A stretch of 64,000 nucleotides of DNA from Smallanthus sonchifolius (GCA_023525975.1 CM042025.1:1503001-1567000), one strand, 5' to 3'. Shown: positions 24,266 through 35,999, counted from the first letter of the stretch. The notes: generated by a model from the letters alone, not told the origin. A program made the numbers and translations.

Positions 24266-24605
24266 TTATTTGTAGTACTTAATAAATAAAAATCCTAGGT
24301 GACACGTGGCGTAATTTTTTGAAATTATTTCGTATAATTCAATATCATAATAAATTTATATTCCATCATTATTTAATATTTGATTAATATCGACATAACA
24401 AAACAAAATATTTCTTGTAATTTTTTTTAAATCAATATGAACATAAGATTTGGATTAACATTTTCTTTCACAAAATCTACTAAAATTAAGTAATCTGCTA
24501 ACTGTGCCCCTCTAAAATCTAATAACAATTTATCAACATATAAGATATTTATTTATTATTTTTTTCATGATTCAGCCTGTGTAATACACGAGAATCTTGA
24601 AGGAT
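24266..24605 (+). mobile_element. Possible short Helitron-like element
   Basis: The left end holds AGTACTTAATAAATAAAAAT then GGTGACACGTGGC, similar to the 5' ends at 28681 and 37034. The right end has a TGTGTAATACACGA hairpin typical of plant Helitron 3' ends. There is no clean CTAG, so the call is tentative. Confidence 0.35.
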
Positions 24606-24611
24606 TAATTT

Positions 24612-26323
24612 TGATTAAATATAATTATTAATTGTTTGGTTGAGTTTGTATTAGACTAAAATTGAGTTTAGTTATTTGATTTTTTAATTGAGTTTGAGTT
24701 GGGTTATGACTATTATAAGGTTTATTATAAATAGATGGTTATGGATTAATTGTAAAGTGTGAGTTGAGTTTTATCAATAAAGAGTATATCTTTGAGATCA
24801 AAATTCATGTGTTTGGGGCCTGATTTCTAACAATTGGTATCAGAGATTGGGGAAAAAGAAGATCGTTTTGAGAGTCGTAACTTGGAGTCGAGAAGGCAGC
24901 AACCTTTAGGCTGCTGTGACAGTTCTTTTGTGGCGTAGATGGAGAACAAGAAGCCGCAATCGTTTGATCGATCGAAAAAAAGATAAATTTGCAAAGAAGG
25001 AAGCAATGTGGAGAGCCACTGAGTAGGCTTGGACGTGGGTAGGCTTGGACGGCATTTTTGGAGCCAATGGAAAATTATTTGAAAGAAGCAAGTTAGTAGC
25101 CACCGTTGAGAAGAATAAACGGTCTTTGCTTGTGGACAACATTTAAATAAAGAAAAAGGAAAGTTGTGAAGAAAGCAGATAGAAGAAACAAATATCAATT
25201 AAACCATTGTTTACGGTGGAGCAAAAAGGAAATTAAAAAGTTGTTGGTAGAGTTGCATCTGTGGTCGATACGGCAAGTGTTCGAGTGGTAAGGACGGAAC
25301 CTGGAGACCGACAGTTTCCGGTGAAGGCGACATATGTCAAGTAATTTTGGGCTGCTGTAGACGGGTGGTACACGGCGATGACTGTCGATGTTCCACAATA
25401 GTAGCGGCAAATCACCAGGTGGAGGCCGGCGACCCGACTATAGTCGGAAACAACCAGTTCTCAGATGTTTGCGGGTGTGGGACCAAAGGTGGTGGTGTTA
25501 GTTTTCTGTCTGGTGGTGACGGGTGGTCAGTGGTGGTGAGTAGCGGCTGTGACAGCCAAACGACGAAGGGTTGTGTGAGTCAACCAAGGAAGATATCGAT
25601 CTGAGCGATTCAGATTGAGTGAAAGATCGATCACCTGTGAAGGGTGTAGGGATCTGTAAAGTGTTTACCTGTGCGATTCAGGGTGGTACGGTGTGATATC
25701 GGTGAAGGAGTATTAGAACCTGTGAGCGATTCGAACAAAGTGAAGAATATAAACGATCTGTGAGAGATCATTCAAAAGGTTTGTGAGAGTCGCATGGAAG
25801 AAGATCTGTGAAAGATCAAGAAGATTCTGCGTGAGACAGAATTAAAGACCGTGTGAAACGGGGTGAATAATCTGAGTGATTCAGATTGTGGATGAAGGTG
25901 TGATACATGTGTAGAAGAAAGGCTATGAAGGTGATTAAACTTGAGTGATTCAAGTTGGTGTGAAAGACCTGAGTGATTTATTGATAAGAAGCTAAAGATC
26001 ATGATTGTGATTATCATGATGGTGTGGAAGAGTTACGGGTCTTGCTGTGAATTCAAGATCTAGAGGTACAGATCAAGAATAAGGGGGAGAATAAATGATT
26101 AAAGATAATTATTAATTTATTAATTGTTTGGTTGAGTTTGTATTAGATTAGAATTGAGTTTAGTTATTTGATTTTTTAATTGAGTTTGAGTTGGGTTAGG
26201 ATTATTATAGGATTTATTATAAATAGATGATTATGAATTAATTATAAAGTACAAGTTAAGTTTTATCAATAAATAGTTGATCTTTAAGATTAAAATTCTT
26301 ATGTTAGGGGCTTATTTCAAACA
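24612..26323 (+). mobile_element. Small non-autonomous LTR retrotransposon (TRIM-like)
   Basis: LTRs are 24612-24832 (221 bp) and 26096-26323 (228 bp), both starting TGATTAAA and ending AACA, clearly homologous along their length. A primer-binding site ATTGGTATCAGAG follows the first, and the purine tract AAGGGGGAGAATAAA precedes the second. Flanking 5-mers AATTT and AATCT differ by one base, a plausible decayed target duplication. The 1.26-kb interior has no gag or pol; it carries repeated TGAGTGATTCA / GTGAGCGATTC words at 25590-25990. It would need enzymes from an autonomous copia-type element. Confidence 0.85.
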
Positions 26324-27050
26324 AATCTAACTAAGTAATATAATATATTATGACAAAAACCAACTATATATTCTTTTATATAAGACAAAAAGAAAAAAGA
26401 CAAAAATGAACTAATGGTCCCAATCTAACCTCCCATTTGTTAGATTTTCATGAATCCAATGAAAAAAATGGTCCCAAAATTTATTTTCAACGCCACCCTT
26501 TTTTCCTTAATTAAGTTAATCCTATGTCATTGACTGGACTTGAAAATTGGATTTTTAGTGATTTTAAAGTCTACAATCTTGAGATCAAGAATTAAACGCT
26601 CATGTATTTGGTATCATCGATGGTCAAACCATTACACTTACGCTGAAATAGAAATAAAACAAAGTTAATTGACTTCTGGAAACATTATTTATATCATGTA
26701 CGGGTTTCATGATGTTTACTCTCATTTGAAAAGGTTTTTCACACAAAGGGTTAGTTGTTTTTGTAGTTGTTAGATTTGTATTTAAGTTTTTTTTAGTGTT
26801 ACGTACACGATATATGGGTTTCAAGATGTTTACGCTTATATATCAAACCTGACACCTACTTTAATTGCGTGTATCCATATTTTAAAAATTCAAACGCAAA
26901 AGAATACAAAATAAAATCCGTGATTTTATTATTATTAATAATAGATTTTTTTTATTCAAAAGTTTTTTTTTAAATTCGAACAATTGATTGGTTACCCATT
27001 TGTTAAAGTCACCCAATACATAAAATGGTAAATTTACAAAACTGCACGCT
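26324..27050. other. No gene seen
   Basis: AT-rich sequence without a supported frame. ATATGGGTTTCAAGATGTTTAC and CATGTACGGGTTTCATGATGTT-type words recur at about 26700 and 26815, weak traces of a diverged repeat. Confidence 0.5.
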
Positions 27051-27053
27051 TAA

Positions 27054-27300
27054 ACATAATATCTGTACCTAATAAATAAGTAACCGCTTGAGGCACATGT
27101 CACAATTACGTGAGGTGAAGATTTTTTTTTCGTTTATTTTTTATTTATTATTAACTATTTAGTATTTTCTTTATTAATTCTAAATATGTATTACTTTTTA
27201 ATATTTCTTTTATAATTACTAAATATTTATTATGAACTATTTAATATTTTTCTTTATTTAATCACATGTAATACACGGGTATGGTTTTAATGTTGATATA
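27054..27300 (+). mobile_element. Possible short Helitron-like element
   Basis: The left end TCTGTACCTAATAAATAAG with a nearby CACATGTCAC resembles the other Helitron-type starts in this window. The right end has ATGTAATACACGGGTATGG, a hairpin-like 3' signature. There is no CTAG, so confidence is low. Confidence 0.35.
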
Positions 27301-27574
27301 CGCCAAGTTTATTGGTGGGATACTATTTAATAATATATATAGTATGAGGGGTGAAATAGAAAATAAAAATAATAAAAAAATTAAACTGGCACTTGTCACC
27401 CCCTTATTGGTGGGATACTATTCCCCCCTATAATAATAATTATTATTTAGTGCATTGAAAATTTTTTTTTGTGCATTGAAAAGTTGTACATAATACATCG
27501 AAAACTTGTACATTGATAAATAGTGTAGTTTTGTGAGTAGGAGTCTTTTGCTAATTAATACGTAGTGAATCGTA

Positions 27575-28230
27575 TCGTCTGTTTTTCATTCATCTCTAAA
27601 ATGTATGCTAACATGCTTGTTAGCTATTCTCTGAAAATGTCTGTAAACACTAATACAATAAGTCGTTTAAAATTACGTTATTCATTTAAATCTTTGACCC
27701 AAAATATACCGGAGGGTCCCATCAGGAAAGAAAAAAAAATACCTATGAAGTATGAAACCGGTGAATTTTTCGCCTTTTCATATATGTAGACACTTATTCG
27801 ATAAAACTTAAACTTTATGTTCATTCATTGAAATCTTTGACCTAGGAGGGTCCTATCTGGCAAGAAAAAAAACATTGCGAAACAAGTGAAAATTTCGCCA
27901 TGTAAACACGTGCTCAGTAAGTCCTTTAAAATTATGTCTATTCATTGAAATATTTGACCCAAAGTACCCAACGTATAGTGGAGGGTCCCATCAGGCAAGA
28001 AAAAGAAGATACTTGATAAATAGTAGGAAACCGGTGAAAGTTTCACCCTTTCATATATATAAACACTTATTCAATAATTCGTTTAAAATTATTTCCATTC
28101 TTTGAAATCTTTGACATAAAGTATACCGGAGGGTCCCATCAGGCAAGAAAAAAAGATACCTGATCGTATGAACCGGCGAAATTTTCGCCCTTTCACATCC
28201 AATCTGGTGAAATCTTCCAAAGTCAACCTT
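27575..28230. repeat. About four tandem ~150-bp units, part of a dispersed family
   Basis: Each unit has ATTGAAATCTTTGACC, GGAGGGTCCCATCAGGCAAG and ACCGGTGAAA..TTCGCCC then CTTATTCAATAA. Units diverge by 10-25% by eye. Related single copies occur near 35745, 45480-45760 and 50280-50480 (GTGAAAGTTTCGCCCTTTCA), so this is one region of a family spread over the window. Confidence 0.8.
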
Positions 28231-28739
28231 TGAATTTAAATGTCTTTTTATCAATTTAATTATAGTAAAATTTGGTCAACAATGTCCAATTTAAGAAACC
28301 TCCTTTTAGAGTACCTTATTTGTATGCTTTATCGAAGGTTTACACCGGTAAAAAATTATTTACAAAACAAAGGTTTATTATGCATTTATTGTCTGCCGTC
28401 GTGATTGTTTTTTGATCCCAATAGAAAGGACATGTTTATCATAAAACAATATCTTTGAAGGGAGCTACTATATCTACACCACATCACGTCACTTCTTTTT
28501 ATGTGTCCATACTTGTCACTTTCTTATTGTTTCCGATAATAGAAAGCAAAAAAGGATATCGATAAAAGTTGCTCGAGGATTGGTAACCAAGAAATGTAAA
28601 AAATGGTTTTCGTAAACAACAATTTTTATATTTTTGATGATCTCTTTTGGGTTTTGAACTCCATCTCGCAAATATCTATGTCTATACTACCTAATAAATA
28701 AGGATCTTTGTTGCCACGTGTCCCCCTTATCTATCAAGG

Positions 28740-30540
28740 ATTTTGGAGGGAAAGTTTTTAACGCGATCATCCAAGAAATCCATATTTAACAAATATTATT
28801 TAATCAATAACTAATCCCTTTAAATTCACTGGTTAATCCTTCCACTCACCCTATTTTGCCTGTTCCTTAGAGAAAACGATCAAAAAATTCCCAATTATGG
28901 TCCTTGCAGATCAGATCATCTCTATAATATACAAAGACAAACTCCAGATATTTGAGATCTTTCTCTTTGAATAATATCTCAATTTCAGCGATGTTTCATT
29001 AGATATCTTACAACTAGAATCGCTTTTTTTTCCGATCCAGTCCTTCCACCACCACGAACCCCAGTTAGATGCTACACTTTTTTGTTATTGGGAGAACCCA
29101 AGTACTCTCTTTCGGATTCAGGAAAGAACTCTCATAGATCTTTTTTTCTTTAGAAAAAAATCCATATTTTTGTGTTAAACACCAAAAGGATATGATAATA
29201 CCTATTAAACGTAAATGGATAAACATTTTTTTTAAAAGAAAACTTCTTTTGCATAACTTGTCATTAGTGAGCAATAGTAAACTTTGATTTTCCCCACTTA
29301 AATCTATTAAAAAATATTGAAAAAAGAAACAATTTAACTGAATTGGAATTGGTATTACCATTTTGAATTTGAATTCAAGGATTTTGACCTAATCGCAGCC
29401 TTCTTCACTTTCAGTATTTATCCAAACCCCTATCACCTCCAACTAAATCGCTACGACCCAAAATTTGTTTGTTTTTTTATTATTTTAAATTAACCGATGA
29501 AATATTAACTTAATAAAATAATTTAATCCCATGCAAAGGTGAAATATTGATGATCTTAGTGGACCTTGCTGGAGTTCACCTTCAATTGTCCAGTCTTGCT
29601 TTTTTCTTTTCTTTTTTTGCTTTATTATGGGTTTAATTTGTTTAAAACTAAAAAAATGGTGTAAATGTAATTGTACTACATCAGATTATGGAAACTACAA
29701 TAATACCCCTTAAACTTTGATTTGGTAATTGAATTATTTACCACAACTTGCATCTTTTATTTACTTATACCCAAAAAGTAAAAACACCATCCTGTTTTAC
29801 TTCTACCTTTAAACATGTTAAGCAAAAAAAAGCATATAAAATAAAAACGTTTTTTTGCTAAAAAAAATCATAAGCAGTTCCTCACATGGTATAATATTTA
29901 ATTATCACCAAGATTGAAGGGTCAGCTAGCGGGTCAAAGTTGATTGAAACGTTTTGTTTTAATACCATACAAAACAAGTTGGGTTGAACCTCCCATTTTT
30001 GGTCCATTTTTCTATAAATTATTATTATTTGGAATCCAGTCACACACGTATACAAGAAGTTACCTAACTCCAAATCTCTCGGTTTCTACAAACCCTATTC
30101 TAATGTCGTCAGGTTCTATGTTGATTCCTCAAACGATTACAAAATTTTACATGTAAAATCTAGGCGAGATATAATAACGATTCACGTTTATTCCATCAGA
30201 CTAGATTCATGGAGAAAAATAATTTTTTTTAAAAAACGGCTCTTACATAAATACCGTTTTAACTGGTCTCATGCTACTTTCTTTAAAGATAATCTATATT
30301 TCACATTGAGTGAATGTCGGAGTATCGGTTAAAAAAAGATGGTTCGTTTTCATGTTAACTATGAGAAATTTAATGAAATAGAATGTCCAGTTATGAAGCA
30401 AGTTACATTAGAATTTATTCATTGTATAAAACGAACTTCAATTGCTTCTTACTTATAGTTTCGAGTAGCTGTTAATTGAGCTGTGGAGGATTGAAAGGGG
30501 GAAAATGGACAAAGTTGTTGACTTTTCCAAATAGATTTTC
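28740..30540. other. Helitron interior without recognisable genes
   Basis: AT-rich sequence with no frame that resembles a protein family. Nothing further can be supported. Confidence 0.5.
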
Positions 30541-31060
30541 TTTTTCATTGAAAACAACTTCCACCATGACACACGTGATAATAAAATGGCAAATGGAATG
30601 ACGTCAGACCAGGGAGATGGTTATGAAATTATACTAATATTTAAAACTTATTGAGATCAACAGTAACAACAGTGATGTACAACTTTAATAGCTGCAGGTA
30701 CAAGTAGCCTTTCCACCTTTCCCTCTGCTTCTTATGATCTTATCTGCGCTTCTTCTTACGACTTTCTCTTCCGCCGATCCAGAGCTTTCTCTTCCGACGA
30801 TCCTGAGCTTTCTTCGTTTTTGCCTCCGATTACCTCTTCCCCTGTCAGTCGCATCTTCTTGTACATCCTGCTGCTGCGACGCATCTTCTTCTACATCCTG
30901 CTGCTGCGACACACGTATAGCTAGGGTTTTCAATTCGGTTTTTCAATCGGGTTTTCATTTCATGATGTTATTCCGTGCGTTGGAGGTCCTCCTGTTCCGA
31001 ACAACCAGGTATGCTTTCTTCCTGGTGGTTGATAAAAAACCTAGTGTTTTTAGTTGAGTT
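30541..31060 (+). other. Promoter/5'-exon-like segment within the Helitron
   Basis: Upstream sequence has ACACGTGA and TGACGTCA words, followed by a pyrimidine-rich leader-like stretch (30700-30900). A 30-bp direct repeat (CATCTTCT.TACATCCTGCTGCTGCGAC, twice at 30845-30905) lies in it. A 107-codon plus-strand frame (30734-31057) and an opposing Gln-rich frame overlap, and I recognise neither. It may be the captured 5' end of a cellular gene. Confidence 0.4.
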
Positions 31061-31578
31061 GCGCTTCTATGCTCCTAGATTTTCTCTCACTTTCGTCTGA
31101 TTCCGATTGTTGTTATTGTCTATTGATCTAAAACGAATTTGATTTTGATTTTGATGTGTATGTTGACCCTATTTTATTTGCATTGCCTTCGATTTTGAAT
31201 TAGTTTTTCAACTGGTTTAGGAGCAAAGAAATGAATCGTGGCTGTTAGTGTACAACCGACTATCTCAGGTAGTGGAATCCTCCTTTTTGTTGAATGTTTC
31301 AGTTCTCTTTCAGTTTCTTAAATCAAGGTTTAGCTAGGGTTTTGAACTTGTGTTTGAGGTTTTCAATTGACTTTAGAATTAATGGTTTTGTAGTTCTGCG
31401 TGGTTTTGATAGATACATTGGAGAGATGATTTGAATGCATTACTGGTTTAGTGTTATGAAATAATCCCTCCTCTCTATATATACCAACTTATAAATTATT
31501 ATTGATTTAAGAACACATCCAACATTATTTTAAATGATTTTATGTATAAACTGGTCTGATTTTGGTCCTTTGTGTTAG

Positions 31579-32187
31579 GAGCAAGAAAATTTAGCAAGAT
31601 TGGCATCAGGTGGAAGAAAAGGTAGAGGAAAGAGAGGTGGTGGCCATCCAACAAGATGGAGAAGAATTGCTGATGGAAAGCAGCAGTCAAACAAACAGTA
31701 TACTCCATGTCAATGCAACTCAATCTGTGGAAAGGATTGCCCCTGCTTAAACAATTCTACCTACTGTGAAAAGTATTGTGGGTATGTATCAGATTCACAA
31801 TTATAAATTATCTGTAAAATAGAAACCAACTTACATATTTATATGAAAAAAATTTGATAAAAGTCTTATTTTACATACACATGTACACTAAATTGAAAAA
31901 TAAGAAGTCAAATATCAACAACAAAATTGTTTGTTGATTATTCCTTAACTGAATTATTTTTAATATTCATATATTTTTACATAACATCATATGTATCCCG
32001 ATTGGCAAGTTGAGGTCATTATTAACTTTGATTAAATCCCAAATGCAGGGAGTATCACTTCGAATTCATTTCATGCAAGACCACATGTGAGAGGCGCATC
32101 AGCTTTCGGATATCTTATTGTCATGTTACCACCAAGAGCCCATTTCATCTACTACTGAGATGCCATCTGCAATATTTCAAAATGTAA
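31579..32187 (+). pseudogene. Captured E(z)-type CXC-domain exons (CLF/SWN/MEA-like fragment)
   Basis: Exon 31579-31781 (acceptor TTAG, donor GTATGT) encodes GRKGRGKRGGGH, IADGKQQSNKQYTPC and CGKDCPCLNNSTYCEKYCG. That spacing is the start of the CXC domain that precedes SET in plant Polycomb methyltransferases. A second exon from 32049 (acceptor GCAG) stays in frame and reads CKTTCERR and YCHVTTKSP before TAA at 32185, a degraded rest of the CXC. SET and all N-terminal domains are absent. The CXC helps PRC2 act on nucleosomes. As a fragment it cannot methylate histone H3; a spliced transcript could give a short Cys-rich peptide, which is inference. Confidence 0.82.
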
Positions 32188-32640
32188 TATGTATGGTGAT
32201 TCAAGCAAGGTAGTGTTATGTTTACAATGAATGAAGTTCAGCTCTATCCTTTGTTTAGAGGTAGAAAATGGGTAGGTTGGATTACGGGTTGAGTTGACTG
32301 AAACACTTTTGATTTTTTTAAAGTTTTTTATGAACTTAACGTGTAAAATGTGATTACAAAAATTATATTATATTAGTGAACATCTATTCTTTTAATACAC
32401 TTTGGGCAGAGGAGCGTCCAGGATAATTAGGGTGGACACTAATCGAGAAAAAAATGAGAAAGATAGCACATGATTTGTTTTTCATAGTATCATTGGACTC
32501 TGTTAAAAAAAACGAACACTTATTTCTTGATGTTGATAGTAATACTTCTTTCTTGATGCCATTAGTGTAAGGTCTCTTCATCACTTTGTTGATATGATCA
32601 AAAGTCAACTCTTTTCATGATTTTTTTATTATTTCTGCAG

Positions 32641-32905
32641 CAAAGTCTTTTGGAGTAATTGATTGCATCAACCCAAATGAGATTGAGGAGCCAGTTCAAT
32701 AGGTATTACCTTTCTTTTTAATCATAAAACTATTTATGTTAATGCTAAACTGATTTTACTACCTGAGTTATCATGATGATAATTTTTTTTTCTTTTTTCA
32801 GGTTATGAAGCGAGTCACTAATGGTGGCGCGGACTATTCTTTAGAATGTATTAGAGACACTGAGATGGTAACTACTGCTTTGCCAAGATTTGGTTATTGG
32901 CTGCT
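32641..32905 (+). pseudogene. Captured ADH-like exons (zinc alcohol dehydrogenase family)
   Basis: Exon 32641-32702 after TTTCTGCAG encodes KSFGVIDCINPNEIEEPVQ and ends in TAG right before GTATTACC; the family has Gln there (CAG to TAG). The next exon starts 32802 after TTTTCAG with VMKRVTNGGADYSLECIRDT then EMVTTAL, and decays after that. This matches the nucleotide-binding half of plant alcohol dehydrogenase-like proteins (the ADH-like 6/7 group by recollection of the GGADYSFEC motif). The family Gly in ECxGDT is Arg here. Only two of about nine exons remain, so no enzyme is made. Confidence 0.85.
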
Positions 32906-33056
32906 CAGTTTGAAATCTGACAGTTAAATCTCTCAGGTGCATGCTCGATTCTTGGTAGTGCTATTTGTAAATATAAATTTAAATTACTGGCCTTAGGTGA
33001 CCCACACACATATTTCACAAAATTCAAAATATGTTGTGTTGGTGACTCCTTGGAAG

Positions 33057-33603
33057 TAGGGGTGTCAATCGTGTCGGGTTGGCGGGTTACGGGTTGACGG
33101 GTTAACAGGTTGAATTATGCAACCCGAACCCGACCCCGACCCATATTCTTATTCGTGTCAAAAATTTCAACCCTAACCTGGATACACTTAAATTCGGGTC
33201 AACTCGAACCTGACCCATTTAACCCATTTATCTAAATCAAAATCATAAAGTACTAAATCCAAAATATAATTCATTTAAGTTAAAAAAAAATTAATTGATT
33301 AATTATTTCTAGAAAGAAAAAAATGAAAAGTTTTGGTATAATTTAGTTCCTTTATGGTAAACACTAAATACAAAAGTAAATAAACAGTCGTTTCTATAAT
33401 ACGAAAAAAAAAAAAAAAAAATTTGTAACCTAAACGGGTTAACAGGTCAAACCGTTTTTAAATGGGTCAACCCGAACCCGACCCGTTTATTAAACGGGTC
33501 AACCCGAACCCGATCCGTTTTTTAAAACGGGTTGAAATGGCCAACCCAAAACCTGATTATTTTCTTGTCGTGTTTCAGGTCATGTCAGGAATTGACACCC
33601 CTA
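33057..33603. mobile_element. hAT-type MITE (547 bp) with 8-bp target-site duplication
   Basis: Flanked by CTTGGAAG at 33049-33056 and 33604-33611. Inverted ends are TAGGGGTGTCAAT and ATTGACACCCCTA. The 8-bp duplication and TAGGGGTG end fit the hAT superfamily. Subterminal ACGGGTTxACGGGTT and AACCCGAACCCGACCC motifs repeat at both sides. No transposase. It inserted into the Helitron interior. Confidence 0.93.
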
Positions 33604-34195
33604 CTTGGAAGTATATTCTGCTAAGAAATATGTATTATATTTCCCTTTACAAGTGATTCAATTGGAAATCTTTAACTATCAACATGTTTGTTTCAGTTCT
33701 CTAAAACTGTAAATCACATTAGTTTATTGACTTGCATGGTAAAACTAAAAAAATAATAAATACATATCTGATTACAACTGATGTTCATGCTTTTAATAGA
33801 TCAGTTGTTGAAAAAAATATGAGTTTGTATGATACACTATGATTGCAGTTTGGTTATTTGCATTTACACCGCCTTACTATGATTTCGGTAGACTTTTATT
33901 TAAATATACCAAATTTTTACTTTTATAAATTTACTATTAGTATACTTTTATTTTTTAACAGTGTTACTATTAATCGTGCAGTAAACGCAATATGGTCTCG
34001 ATGGTTTTTTTCATTTTCATATCAGTTTTTTGATAGTGCATTTTCTGGAATTTTAACTATACTTCAAATGATTTTTTAGTGCAGCCAAAGCAGTTGTTTA
34101 GGATGTTTGATTGTGGCGGCGGAACTGGATCACTCTATGGCGAAGCTGGGATATGTGTTGACAGCGGAAGAGCTGACGGGGATGACCAAAGGTTT

Positions 34196-34229
34196 AGCGC
34201 GCCGCAACGCGCGCGGGATTTAATACTAG
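34196..34229 (+). other. Helitron 3' terminal hairpin and CTAG end
   Basis: GCGCG-CCGCAA-CGCGC can pair as stem-loop; CTAG at 34226-34229 follows about 12 bp later and the next base is T, as expected for insertion between A and T. Confidence 0.75.
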
Positions 34230-34498
34230 TTGATATGAAAACGAATGAGATCCGTGAATTTTATCTTGTTGATTTTTTTCATTGTTTCAAAGGAGTCATT
34301 TACATCGAACTATTATGTCACCAAATATTTAGTTCAAGGAATTCATACTATTTTGTTTTATTTCTTTTAAAATATTTTGTTATCTGTTTCTTCCACTCGG
34401 TCTTTAATTCCGTTGAGATACAATCTTTTAATAATATTATTATTTATTATTATTAGTATTATGATATATGATCCCAAATATTCAAAATTATACATCTC

Positions 34499-34501
<3 letters not shown>
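34230..34501. other. No gene seen
   Basis: AT-rich flank between the Helitron end and the (TA)n run; no supported frame. Confidence 0.5.

Positions 34502-34553
<52 letters not shown>
34502..34553. repeat. (TA)n microsatellite, ~26 units
   Basis: Uninterrupted TA run that borders the next MITE and probably served as its target. Confidence 0.97.
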
Positions 34554-34558
<5 letters not shown>

Positions 34559-34863
34559 GAGCTTCAAATGCTAACCAATATTTATGTGATAACCATGATA
34601 ACAACTCTCAAACAAAGTGTTACGTATATGTACCAAATAATGTTACACATACGTAAACACTATGTGTCACGTATATGTAACATTATTTGGTACGTATATG
34701 TAAGACTCATCATTTCTGCATTTATGTTCAAGATATATGTTCACAATACTTAAATACTCTTTTAAGAATTAAAAGTAAAAATAATTTATAAATTATGTGA
34801 TTGTTTGATAGTGATTAGCACGGTTATCACATAAAAAGTTTGTTAGCATTTGAACTCTTCCCT
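34554..34863. mobile_element. 310-bp MITE with long inner hairpin
   Basis: Ends AGGGTGAGCTTCAAATGCTA and, inverted, AGGGAAGAGTTCAAATGCTA are terminal inverted repeats of about 25 bp. An inner inverted repeat (34620-34705) pairs ACGTATATGTACCAAATAAT with its complement. TA-rich flanks hide the target duplication. Superfamily unassigned. Confidence 0.85.
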
Positions 34864-34869
34864 ATATAT

Positions 34870-35320
34870 ATATAAGTGACATTTAAGTTGTATTTTGGTT
34901 ATTATAACATCATAAAGTGTGTATGGGTCGTTTTAACCCATTTAAATTGTATTTTGGTTATTATAACATCATTCAGTGGGTATATGTCGTTTTTACCCAA
35001 TTAAATTGTATTTTGGTTATTATAACATCATAAAGTACGTACGAGTCGTTTTAACCAATTTAAGTTGTATTTTGATTATTTTAACCTCATAAAGTGGGTA
35101 ATGGTTGTTTTGACCAATCTAAGTTATATTTTGGTTATTATAACCAAATAAAGTGGGTACGGGTTATTTTAACCCCTTTAAATTATATTTTGGTTATTAT
35201 AAGTTATCACATCAGAAAGTGAGTTATATAGGCCATTTTGACTCATTTAAATTATATTTTGGTTATTATAACATAATAAAGTGGGTATGGGTCGGCTTTA
35301 CCCATTTAACGAGCTATTAC
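34870..35320. repeat. ~62-bp minisatellite, about seven units
   Basis: Units have TTTTGGTTATTATAACATCA, then AAGTGGGTATGGGTCGTTTT and AACCCATTTAAATT. TGGTTATTATAACATCA is itself partly palindromic. Spurious short frames run through it. Confidence 0.9.
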
Positions 35321-35539
35321 TGTCTTTTGTTAAACTACAGGATTGAATCTCATATGGTAGAACGAGTCCAACCCATCAAAGTTCGTCACGAGGAATTAGT
35401 TTATCTTCTTAATTTTATAGTTTTGTAATGTAATTTGAAATTCGTGAATTTGTAATTGTATTCACTTAAATAAATGTAATTTTCCGATCTGTGGTATTTG
35501 TATTGTAGAATAAAATTATATATTTTATTTTTTTAAATA

Positions 35540-35725
35540 AATTAAAATCAGTGACGGATTAGTGACAGAATTCCGTCGAAAATTTATAAAAGGATCCGTC
35601 GGTAATCCATCGCAAATGTGAAATCTGGTCTAAGAAATGAGAAGTTGGTCGGAGAAAGGATCTGTTGGTAAAAGGACCGTCAGTATTCCGTCAGAAAACG
35701 AATTTCCCATGAATAGTTTGCTGAC
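35540..35725. mobile_element. CACTA-like subterminal region, insertion remnant
   Basis: GACGGA/TCCGTC words recur seven or more times in both orientations (GTGACGGATT, GGATCCGTCGG, CCGTCAGTATTCCGTCAG), like CACTA subterminal motifs. The right edge CCCATGAATAGT could be a decayed TTGTAGTG end. The related blocks at 45540 and 50340 lack this piece. Confidence 0.45.
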
Positions 35726-35999
35726 GGAGATTCTTTTTATGAAATAATACGAAAACCGGTGAAAGTTTCGTGTTTTCATGCCTAATCAAGTGAAAAAACT
35801 ATTTTTTGGTCGACGTGTCTTCCAAACACCTAAGTCATTGTTTAGAATTTGATTAGAGGGTTAATTAGTCAATAATGTTTATTTTTGTAATTTTTCTTCG
35901 CATTCCGACGGAAAGGACTTGTCTAGACTATTGTTTAATATTTTAGTGTAATTGGATTGACTTGTTGACCAAGCTCAATCATAATGTACATCAAACAAG

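Larger units (their letters stand above)
28681..34229 (+). mobile_element. Probable gene-capturing Helitron (~5.5 kb)
   Basis: The left end TCTATACTACCTAATAAATA matches the terminus of the empty-site-validated short Helitron at 36613-37034. The right end is GCGCGCCGCAACGCGCGCGG (hairpin) followed by ATTTAATACTAG and a host T: the plant Helitron 3' signature. Inside are plus-strand exon fragments of at least two unrelated genes (31579-32187 and 32641-32905). No Rep/helicase is present, so it is non-autonomous. Helitrons move by rolling-circle replication and often pick up gene pieces. The right end is firm; the left end is less so, since the base before it is G rather than A. Confidence 0.6.

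Noticed and set aside
30685..30933. Gln-rich minus-strand frame opposite the 5'-exon-like segment
   Set aside because: Its repeats arise from a 30-bp duplication, and flanking captured exons are all on the plus strand.
34079..34456. A 125-codon plus-strand frame (GGGTGSLYGEAG)
   Set aside because: It runs through the Helitron 3' hairpin and CTAG end and into AT-rich flank, so it is unlikely to be a gene.
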